Origin: an uncultured Candidatus Nitrosopumilus sp.
GTDB lineage: Archaea > Thermoproteota > Nitrososphaeria > Nitrososphaerales > Nitrosopumilaceae
NCBI GenBank assembly: GCA_951812645.1
Contig: CATOSM010000001.1
Location: 1,653,560-1,717,559, forward strand
Length of the DNA: 64,000 bases
Direction: 5' to 3'
Part shown: piece by piece, positions 57,454 through 64,000 of the stretch
Layout: each line of letters starts with the position of its first letter
How positions within the stretch are numbered: position 1 is the first letter of the stretch
Position numbers and translations under genes: made by a program
The notes under the pieces: generated by a model
Told to the model about the DNA's origin: nothing
The model's database searches: none
What the model saw: only the letters and a program-made list of their open reading frames with translations

Positions 57454-58932
57454 TCAATTCTTTCCAAGACTTTTGATCAGGGATTTTACCGAGTCAAGTG
57501 CAGAGTCAAGATTCTTTTTGATCTCTTTGGATATCTCTTCGGGCGGAGGTAAATTATCAACGTCTTCAATAGAATCGTCTTTTAGCCAGAAGACATCCAA
57601 GGAAACCTTGTCTCTTTTTACAAGTTCGTCATACGGGAAGGATTTAAAGTTCTTTGATTCTTTTCTTTTTAGAGTGTTCTTTGCGTTGTAGCATTTCACA
57701 AAGTCATCCAGATTATCTCTTGACAGTTGGTTCTCTTTGAGTGTAAAGTGTTGGTTTGTTCTAAAGTCATAGATCCACAGTCTGTCTGTCCATGCCTTAC
57801 CGTCCGTTCTTGCAGGTTTTTTATCAAAGAACAACACGTTTGCCTTTACTCCTCCTGCATAAAATATTCCAGTCGGAAGCCTTAGCAGAGTATGGCAGTC
57901 TGTATTTTCCAGCATCTTCTTTCTTACTGTCTCGCCTGCTCCGCCCTCAAATAGAACGTTATCCGGAAGCACGATGGCACATCTGCCATTTGCCTTGAGT
58001 ATTGTCTTTACATGTTGGAGAAAATTTAGTTGTTTGTTTGACGTGGTTGCCCAGAAATCATCTCTCTCATAAGACAGGGTCTCACGCTCTGCCTTGCCTG
58101 ACTCAGAAAATATTATGGTACTTGACTTTTTACCAAACGGCGGATTGGTCATTACCACGTCAAATCTGTCCCCGGAATCAGAGACCAGTGAATCCCCCGA
58201 TACAATCTGACTTGCCTTTTCCCCAATTCCGTGCAGGTACATACTCATTGCACAAAGTCTTACTACCTCAGTTACTATGTCCCATCCCTTGAAGGTCTTG
58301 GTTTTTAGAAATTTTTTCTGATCAGGATCCAGACTAAAGTTATCTGCAATGTATTTGTGTGCAGAGAGGAAAAATCCGCCGGTACCGCATGCAGGATCAC
58401 CGATTGTTTCCTTTGGTTTTGGCTGCATAACGTCAACTATTGCGTCAATTAGTGCACGCGGTGTAAAGTATTGGCCTGCACCACTTTTCACATCTTCGGC
58501 ATTTTTTTCCAGCAATCCCTCATAAATTTCACCTTTGACATCAATGTTCATCCCATTCCAAAGAATTTCATCTTTTGAATCCCCATCAATTAGCTTGATT
58601 AGCCGCTCCAGCTTTGCAGGATCCTGTATCTTGTTTTGGGATTTTCTAAAGATTGTCCCTAACAGCTCTTTTTCTTTGGACAAATTTTCCAATACGTGTC
58701 TGTAATGGGTTTCCAGGTCATCGCCAGTTTTATCAGTCAAAGTCTGCCAATCATATCCTTTTGGAATCATTGATTTTTTCTTGAATGGCGGTTTTGTTTG
58801 CTCGTCTGCCATTTTTAGAAACAGCAGATTGGTTAACTGCTGGACATAATCCCCATATGATACGCCGTCATCCCTAAGCACGTTGCAGAAATTCCATAAT
58901 TTTTGGACTATGACTGGCGCCTCATTTGACAT
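57454..58932 (-). CDS. hsdM: Type I restriction system methylase HsdM
   Basis: A 492-residue protein. The N-terminal helical domain is WNFCNVLRDDGVSYGDYVQQ. The conserved region before motif I is GQYFTPRALIDAIVDVMQPK. Motif I is IGDPACGTGGFFLSAH and motif IV VVMTNPPFGKKSS, an N6-adenine enzyme. The C-terminal helices (IEDVDNLPPPEEISKEIKKN) bind HsdS. Length is normal and the frame is intact. It is divergent from hsdS at 59218; no hsdR is inside the window. Confidence 0.93.
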   Translation of the reverse strand: MSNEAPVIVQKLWNFCNVLRDDGVSYGDYVQQLTNLLFLKMADEQTKPPFKKKSMIPKGYDWQTLTDKTGDDLETHYRHVLENLSKEKELLGTIFRKSQNKIQDPAKLERLIKLIDGDSKDEILWNGMNIDVKGEIYEGLLEKNAEDVKSGAGQYFTPRALIDAIVDVMQPKPKETIGDPACGTGGFFLSAHKYIADNFSLDPDQKKFLKTKTFKGWDIVTEVVRLCAMSMYLHGIGEKASQIVSGDSLVSDSGDRFDVVMTNPPFGKKSSTIIFSESGKAERETLSYERDDFWATTSNKQLNFLQHVKTILKANGRCAIVLPDNVLFEGGAGETVRKKMLENTDCHTLLRLPTGIFYAGGVKANVLFFDKKPARTDGKAWTDRLWIYDFRTNQHFTLKENQLSRDNLDDFVKCYNAKNTLKRKESKNFKSFPYDELVKRDKVSLDVFWLKDDSIEDVDNLPPPEEISKEIKKNLDSALDSVKSLIKSLGKN

Positions 58933-59019
58933 CTTTTATCGGTATTTTTACTGTTTTAATTACTGTTTTTCTTTTTGCTATCAAATGGTTTATTTGTAAA
59001 GCGGGATCAAAGTATCACA

Positions 59020-59225
59020 ATGTCTGAGGAAAAGCCAAAGATCGTGGCTGTCACAATAAAAATGCCAGATAGCAAGGAGCATGAAGCGCCGTTACCTGCA
59101 AAGACATTTAGTTCCAGCAGAAGGGATTCCGTTCCCAAATTCCACCAATGGCGTATAATGATGAGATTTATGGTGGACAGATTCAGATTTGGAACAAGAA
59201 TAAGACCGTAGAAAAAAATGAGTGA
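59020..59225 (+). pseudogene. Small conserved protein, frameshifted
   Basis: The first frame MSEEKPKIVAVTIKMPDSKE reaches LPAKTFSSSRR. The expected continuation appears in another frame (FRSQIPPMAYNDEIYGGQIQ, then IWNKNKTVEKNE), ending at 59225. In the written frame it instead ends at 59211. It probably is, or was, a small single-domain protein; one indel separates the halves. It overlaps the hsdS start by 8 bases. Confidence 0.45.
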
Positions 59226-60318
59226 ATCACATTCAGAGGAATTAGTTTTTGATGATGAGAATCTTCCCAATGGGTGGATAAAGATAGCGCTTGATCAAAT
59301 TATTGAACCTTCAAAAGAAAAATTTAATCCACAGAATTCGGATAATAGAATATTTTTAGGGTTAGAACATATAGAATCTAACAATGGACGAATTTTAGAA
59401 AAAGGAAATTCTATCGATACAAAAAGTACAAAAACAATTTTCAATAAAGGCGATATATTATACGGGAGGCTAAGACCATATCTTAATAAAATATGTGTTC
59501 CATTATTTGATGGAGTATGTTCTACTGATATCCTTGTATTTCCTCAAAATCCATATAGATCTAGTAAATATATTGCATTTCTTTTATCACAATCCAAATT
59601 TGTAAGATTTGCAAATAGAAATTCTACAGGGGTTCAACATCCACGGATAAAATTTGATATCATGTCACAATTTCAAATCCCTCTTCCTCCGCTAAACGAG
59701 CAAAAAAGAATCGTCACAAAGGTTGAATCAATCTTCTCCCAGATTGACGCATGTAGGGAAAAACTGGACAAAATCAAGGTATTGTTGAAACAAGACAGAC
59801 AATCTATGTTAAGGGATATATTCGAAAATAAAAAATATACTTATGTTCAATTGGGAGATTTTTTAACTTTAGAATATGGGAAAGGTTTATCAAAAAAAGA
59901 TAGAAAAAAAGGCAGCATTCCAGTATTTGGTTCTGCAGGAATCAACGGTTATCACAATAAGGCATTAGTAGAAAAGTCTTCACTAATAATAGGTAGAAAA
60001 GGAAATGTGGGAAATGTCATACTTGTTGAACAGCCATTTTGGCCTATTGATACAACATATTTTCTAAATGAAACTCAAGACTTTAATGTCAAATTTTTGT
60101 TCTATCTATTCAACCATTTAGATTTTGTAAGATTAGATTCATCTACAACAATTCCTTCATTAAGAAGAGATGATATTTACATGCAAAATATTCCATTTCT
60201 TTCAATTCTTGAACAACAACAAATCGTCACAAAGATTGAATCAATCTTTGGCAGAATTGATGCGATTTTTATTAGAATAAAAATAATTAATTTGATTCAG
60301 GATTACATATTTGTGTGA
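59218..60318 (+). CDS. hsdS: Type I specificity subunit HsdS, C-terminus replaced
   Basis: A 366-residue protein with two target-recognition domains. The first begins LPNGWIKIALDQIIEPSKEK and ends with the conserved helix PPLNEQKRIVTKVESIFSQI. The second begins YVQLGDFLTLEYGKGLSKKD and ends QQQIVTKIESIFGRIDAI. After DAI the usual tail (KKAFEGKLVPQDPNDEP) is missing, replaced by 16 unrelated residues. DNA of the first conserved helix forms a 93-bp inverted repeat with the second hsdS (63647-63739). The tyrosine recombinase gene follows 42 bases later. Confidence 0.88.
   Translation: MSESHSEELVFDDENLPNGWIKIALDQIIEPSKEKFNPQNSDNRIFLGLEHIESNNGRILEKGNSIDTKSTKTIFNKGDILYGRLRPYLNKICVPLFDGVCSTDILVFPQNPYRSSKYIAFLLSQSKFVRFANRNSTGVQHPRIKFDIMSQFQIPLPPLNEQKRIVTKVESIFSQIDACREKLDKIKVLLKQDRQSMLRDIFENKKYTYVQLGDFLTLEYGKGLSKKDRKKGSIPVFGSAGINGYHNKALVEKSSLIIGRKGNVGNVILVEQPFWPIDTTYFLNETQDFNVKFLFYLFNHLDFVRLDSSTTIPSLRRDDIYMQNIPFLSILEQQQIVTKIESIFGRIDAIFIRIKIINLIQDYIFV
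59692..59784. repeat. 93-bp inverted repeat within hsdS genes, left
   Basis: Encodes the central conserved helix (LNEQKRIVTKVESIFSQIDA). It matches the reverse complement of 63647-63739 at 91 of 93 positions. A second, less perfect inverted pair lies at about 60216-60265 and 63013-63062. Confidence 0.85.
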
Positions 60319-60360
60319 AATAATCTAATTTACAAAACATATGCAAAAAAATAGGAATTT

Positions 60361-61290
60361 GTGTATGATTGCTTATTGAAAAATATAAGATGTATTGCAT
60401 TATTTGCCGAATCGATAAAATCAAAATACACAGCAAGAAATTATAATTCGCATCTAAAGCAATTCTTGAATTATATGAAGGTAAGCTCTGCTGATGCATT
60501 ATTACTTTACGGTACATCAGAACTACAACAAAAATTAGAGGATTATGCGATACATCTAAAACAAACAATAAATCCTAATTCAGTACCGTCAAAATTCCAA
60601 GGAATCAAACATTTTTGTATAATGAATGAGATTCCTCTTAACTGGAACAAAACATACAAACTATTTCCACAAAAACAAAAAACCCAAACTCTAAGGGCAT
60701 ACACTACTAGTGAAATTCATGATGTGTTAAATGCAGAAAGTAGCATTAGGAACAAAGCATTGATTCACTTTCTTGCATCAACTGGAGCAAGAGTCGGGGT
60801 TTTTGATCATCTGCTGTCAATGAAACATATGAAAAAAATGCCTAAGGGTTGTAGTGCAATCTTACTTTATGCTGGAGACATTGATGAGTACTATTCATTT
60901 CTTACTCCACAGGCAACCGAAATTCTTGCAACATATCACGATTTACGCAAACAGAAAGGAGAAAAGTTTTGCGATGAAACTCCCATATTTGGAGTTGATG
61001 GCGCAATTCAAAAACAGCTTAAATGGAATAGTGTTAGATCGATAATTTATAGATCACTACAAAAAAGCAGGGTGATCAGATACAAACAAGATACCCGTTA
61101 TAACATTCAGATAAATCACGGGTTTAGAAAACGATTCAACACTGTTTTGAAACTAGAAAATAACATGAATTACAATATTGCCGAAAAACTCATGGGTCAC
61201 AAAAATGGTCTTGATGGAGTTTATTTTACACCTACATTAGATGAATTGTTTGCAGAATTTAAGAAAGTTATACCCCAACTGGAAATTTAA
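60361..61290 (+). CDS. Tyrosine recombinase (XerA/integrase-like)
   Basis: A 309-residue protein with a GTG start. The N-terminal core-binding domain is KYTARNYNSHLKQFLNYMKV. The catalytic residues are all visible: Arg144 in STGARVGV, His253-x-x-Arg256 in NHGFRKRF, His280 in LMGHKNG and Tyr288 in DGVYFTP. It lies between two convergently oriented hsdS genes with inverted repeats, which suggests that it inverts this DNA. It might alternatively be the integrase of a small element. Confidence 0.87.
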   Translation: MYDCLLKNIRCIALFAESIKSKYTARNYNSHLKQFLNYMKVSSADALLLYGTSELQQKLEDYAIHLKQTINPNSVPSKFQGIKHFCIMNEIPLNWNKTYKLFPQKQKTQTLRAYTTSEIHDVLNAESSIRNKALIHFLASTGARVGVFDHLLSMKHMKKMPKGCSAILLYAGDIDEYYSFLTPQATEILATYHDLRKQKGEKFCDETPIFGVDGAIQKQLKWNSVRSIIYRSLQKSRVIRYKQDTRYNIQINHGFRKRFNTVLKLENNMNYNIAEKLMGHKNGLDGVYFTPTLDELFAEFKKVIPQLEI

Positions 61291-61420
61291 TCCAATATCA
61301 AATTATTGGAATTTTATAAAGAAACATTGATCCCTGAAATATCAAACATAATAATTATAATAAATGAAAAACTATGATACAAAACACTAGGTCCCCATAA
61401 GTGAAATTCATCCTAAAATA

Positions 61421-62320
61421 TTACAAAAATTGTTCAAAGTAGTCTTGATCAATTTTCTTTATCTTTATTTCATTAGCTGTAGATACTCCAACGTCAAATT
61501 CTACCATTAATTCTGCAAGTTGTTCACCATGAATCAGAATAATTACCGTGTCATTTAGATTCTTTATCCAATCTCTCCCGTCAGATGAGAAATCAGAAGT
61601 TGTGATAAAGATCCCTTTTTTGGTTTTTGTTGCTTGTAAAGAGCCTGCAAAATCCCTTATGTCTTTTGATGATACTTGGTTTTCCCATTTTTTGGCTTGA
61701 AGATATATTTCTCCTAGACCTAATTTGTCCTCTTTGATTATTCCATCTATTCCATGATCACCTGTTCTTCCGGTGTGGCTTGCCCAATCACCGTAACTCA
61801 TCTTCTTACAAAGTTCCAAAATCAGCAACTCAAAACCTTGAGATGATATTGATTTTACCTTGTCGAGAAGATCTGAATACAGGGCCTCTTGCATCATCTT
61901 ATATCCCTGTTCAATCATTTCCTCTGGGGTTTGATTTGTAATCGATATTTGTTTAGTTTCTTTTTGTTTTGATTCTGATTTTGTTCTCCATTCTACAAAT
62001 TCTGGAAATCTCTTGAGATAATCCCTGTCAATCCTTGATGGGTTTTCATTTAGCACGTCAAGACCTCTCTCAGTAATTCTGACAGATGCTTTTCCTGTTT
62101 GTTCTACAAGACCTGCATTTTTCATATATGTTTTTGCCCAACTGACTCTATTAGTAATATAAGTCTCTCTTCCACTAGGCAACATTTGGTTTTTCTCTTT
62201 ATCTGTCAGATCCAGATAATTAGAAACTGCCTTTCTTATTTCGTTTGCAGGGTATTCCTTTCTGTCTTTGATTACTTCTAAAAGCGGTAACATTATTTCT
62301 TCAAATGTGGGTATTGCCAT
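61421..62320 (-). CDS. Mrr-like restriction endonuclease
   Basis: A 299-residue protein. The N-terminal Mrr_N-type winged-helix domain (about 1-95) contains LPLLEVIKDRKEYPANEIRK and VSWAKTYMKNAGLVEQ. The C-terminal PD-(D/E)XK domain has MSYGDWASHTGRTGDHGIDG, then GEIYLQAKKWENQVSSKDIR (Asp... Gln-x-Lys as in Mrr). Mrr-type enzymes usually cut modified DNA (type IV). Intact. Confidence 0.88.
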   Translation of the reverse strand: MAIPTFEEIMLPLLEVIKDRKEYPANEIRKAVSNYLDLTDKEKNQMLPSGRETYITNRVSWAKTYMKNAGLVEQTGKASVRITERGLDVLNENPSRIDRDYLKRFPEFVEWRTKSESKQKETKQISITNQTPEEMIEQGYKMMQEALYSDLLDKVKSISSQGFELLILELCKKMSYGDWASHTGRTGDHGIDGIIKEDKLGLGEIYLQAKKWENQVSSKDIRDFAGSLQATKTKKGIFITTSDFSSDGRDWIKNLNDTVIILIHGEQLAELMVEFDVGVSTANEIKIKKIDQDYFEQFL

Positions 62321-62465
62321 AATTCGTTGGATTGTGATACATTATTAAATGTGAACAAAATATTTAATTTTCTGATTTGAAGAAATTCAAGATATCTTGA
62401 AAACTTGTTAAAATTACATATGTAAATATTATGAGTAAAAAACTTCTTAATTTTATATGAATACA

Positions 62466-62726
62466 ATGCTAAAAACCATAAATGTGTCAGAAAAAGGACA
62501 GATTGCAATACCAAGAGAAATTCAAGAATCTTTGGGAATAAAAAAAGATGACAGGCTTGTAGTTACTACAAAAGACAAGAAAATTCTGATTCAAAAGGCA
62601 GCAAATGTCGAAAGGCACGTTGAAGATAACTTTCAGGATCTCCCAAGATATTCCGAGCCATCACTTGAGAAATTATGGAATAATAAAAAAGATGACGTAG
62701 CATGGAGGAAGAAAGTTTCATTGTAG
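62466..62726 (+). CDS. AbrB/MazE-like antitoxin or regulator
   Basis: 86 residues from ATG 62466 (MLKTINVSEKGQIAIPREIQ); the upstream ATG at 62457 is also possible. The swapped-hairpin AbrB domain (SEKGQIAIPREIQESLGI, then KKDDRLVV) is followed by an acidic tail that could bind a toxin. No complete toxin gene follows: 62727-62830 holds no recognisable PIN or MazF frame. Confidence 0.75.
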   Translation: MLKTINVSEKGQIAIPREIQESLGIKKDDRLVVTTKDKKILIQKAANVERHVEDNFQDLPRYSEPSLEKLWNNKKDDVAWRKKVSL

Positions 62727-62830
62727 ATAGCAGAACAAAAATAAATCGGATTTTTAGCGTAGAGAAAAAACTAGTTAAAATGAATGCTGGGAAAATCAAC
62801 AAAAAGACATTTTTGGAAATAAAGACTATT

Positions 62831-64000
62831 TTATCTGAATTTATTGGCTGGATTGCTTTTTCTGTTTGTTAGTTTCTCTTGCTTGATTTTTTCCAGTAAA
62901 ACAGATGCTGGTTCATCGTTTGGATCCTGCGGAACAAGCTTGCCCTCAAAGGCTTTCTTGAGAACGCTCTTTTTCAGTTGATCAAGCCTGGTTAGCGAAT
63001 CATCAACTTGCTTTTCAATTGCGTCAATCCTGCCAAAGATTGATTCAACCTTTGTGACGATTCTTTTTTGCTCGTTTAACGGAGGAATAATTATTTCTAA
63101 TTCTTTTATTTGCTTACCTGAAATTGCTTTGAATGTTGTTCCTGTTCCCAGATTTTCCAAATGATTCTCAACATGTCTAAAAAAATGAATGATCCATTTG
63201 ACATTCATATTCTGTTCAAGTGGTCTAATTGCAGCTAATCCCCTACCTATACAACATTGTTCCAAGCTTAAATTTGTCGAGCCAACCGGTGCACGAACTG
63301 ATAATAACAAATCATCTTTTTCAGCTATTTTCTTTGGATCAGAACAATACATTCTTGTTTTTGGATACAAATCCCCAAAATCAGATTTGCCTTGAAAGAA
63401 TGGAATTCCATTTCTTGATAAATTGTATGTTGATGAGGGTGGCGACTGTCCTAAAATTACGGTGCAAATATTTTGCAGTTTTGTCTTAATCCACCCGTTT
63501 GGAAGACTCCCATCATCAAAAACCAATTCCCCTGAATCCCCATGGATTTTCTTTAACAGTATCTCAGCTGGTTCGTCATTTGGATCCTGCGGAACAAGCT
63601 TGCCCTCAAATGCGTGTTTTAGAACAGATTGCCTGTGCTGTCTTGACAATACCCTGATTTTGTCCAGTTTTTCCCTACATGCGTCAATCTGGGAGAAGAT
63701 TGATTCAATCTTTGTGACGATTCTTTTTTGCTCGTTTAGTGGAGAGATATAAATTTCAAATCTTTTGATGTCATGTTGAAACAAGTGTGGTACTGCAGTA
63801 CCTTTGATTTTGTCTCTGACGATTTTTTGAAAAAGTGATGTTTTAAAATAATAATACAAATATCTTGGAATGATTACTTTTGAGGGCCTAACTACAAGTA
63901 TTGATGAATTTACAGTTGTTTTTTGTGGAATAGTATCAACAAATCCAATTTTTCCGATGGTTCCGTCCTTTGTAATTAAAATATCATTTTTTTTAATTTT
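62831..64000 (-). CDS. hsdS: Type I specificity subunit HsdS, 5' end outside window
   Basis: The frame is open to the window edge: before LYYYFKTSLFQKIV it reads LITKDGTIGKIGFVDTIPQK, so the N-terminal recognition domain starts beyond 64000. The central conserved helix is SPLNEQKRIVTKIESIFSQI with KHAFEGKLVPQDPNDEPAEI. The second recognition domain runs from LPNGWIKTKLQNICTVILGQ to PPLNEQKRIVTKVESIFGRI. The C-terminal tail is KKAFEGKLVPQDPNDEPASV. It is in the opposite orientation to the hsdS at 59218. Confidence 0.9.
   Translation of the reverse strand, partial: KIKKNDILITKDGTIGKIGFVDTIPQKTTVNSSILVVRPSKVIIPRYLYYYFKTSLFQKIVRDKIKGTAVPHLFQHDIKRFEIYISPLNEQKRIVTKIESIFSQIDACREKLDKIRVLSRQHRQSVLKHAFEGKLVPQDPNDEPAEILLKKIHGDSGELVFDDGSLPNGWIKTKLQNICTVILGQSPPSSTYNLSRNGIPFFQGKSDFGDLYPKTRMYCSDPKKIAEKDDLLLSVRAPVGSTNLSLEQCCIGRGLAAIRPLEQNMNVKWIIHFFRHVENHLENLGTGTTFKAISGKQIKELEIIIPPLNEQKRIVTKVESIFGRIDAIEKQVDDSLTRLDQLKKSVLKKAFEGKLVPQDPNDEPASVLLEKIKQEKLTNRKSNPANKFR
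63647..63739. repeat. 93-bp inverted repeat within hsdS genes, right
   Basis: Partner of 59692-59784, with two mismatches. Recombination between the two would exchange recognition domains between the hsdS genes and invert about 4 kb including the recombinase and mrr genes. Confidence 0.85.

Noticed and set aside
62727..62830. Toxin gene partner for the AbrB/MazE-like gene at 62466
   Set aside because: No open frame with PIN, MazF or VapC features is present; the stretch is short and ends at the hsdS stop.

Overview
The window looks like the chromosome of an ammonia-oxidising archaeon of the Nitrososphaeria (Thaumarchaeota), probably Nitrosopumilaceae-like. This is inferred from: archaeal Orc1/Cdc6; PdxS/PdxT; a stand-alone Lrp/AsnC effector domain; an intron-bearing archaeal tRNA-Trp; TATA-like boxes about 30 bp before start codons; AbrB-type regulators; and secreted proteins of the kind seen in this group. 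The DNA is AT-rich, and a small set of housekeeping genes is set in a region saturated with insertion sequences (IS), restriction-modification (RM) loci, toxin-antitoxin remnants and paralogous surface proteins.

Layout. 0-4.6 kb: the 3' part of a secreted beta-helix protein, two secreted proteins (one with a Gly/Ser repeat linker), and an IS5-type element. 4.9-9.3 kb: a YwgA-like/HD-hydrolase gene pair, a dead cytidine deaminase, a second IS5-type element and a tRNA-like remnant. 9.5-16.4 kb: a second beta-helix protein, a divergent regulator pair and secreted proteins, one truncated by an IS. 16.6-23.5 kb: a broken serine protease, nested IS elements, a RelE-type toxin-antitoxin pair, a third beta-helix protein and another IS. 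23.5-28.7 kb: hsdS, hicA and integrase relics, then conserved genes ending in aconitase. 28.7-33.8 kb: an island inserted at the 3' end of tRNA-Trp. It contains a 3.47-kb transposon carrying a complete RM system. 34-41.6 kb: pdxS-pdxT-orc1, an IS, a fourth beta-helix gene and an IS remnant. 41.6-49.2 kb: a restriction helicase shredded by IS, a MvaI/BcnI-type RM system and an IS6-type element. 49.2-56.3 kb: an apparently exact second copy of 6.6 kb (pdxS 3' end, pdxT, orc1, IS, beta-helix gene), fused to an IS fragment. 56.3-64 kb: a dead transposase, then a type I hsdM with two opposed hsdS genes, a tyrosine recombinase and an Mrr-like nuclease.

The most interesting structures are four. (1) An RM system is enclosed in an IS6-like transposon with 63-bp inverted ends and an 8-bp direct repeat. 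(2) A second, unrelated RM system has the same AbrB-methylase-nuclease order and the same divergent SWIM-zinc-finger transposase, over similar ACCTAT/ATAGGT operator clusters. (3) The beta-helix surface-protein family has variable N-terminal and near-identical C-terminal parts, which suggests gene conversion. (4) An hsdS inversion module contains a tyrosine recombinase. The provisional names IS-A and IS-B denote two IS5-family (DUF4096 plus DDE) elements of about 870 bp, with termini reading roughly AACTCATCCTAAAACC and AACTCATCTTAAAACC.
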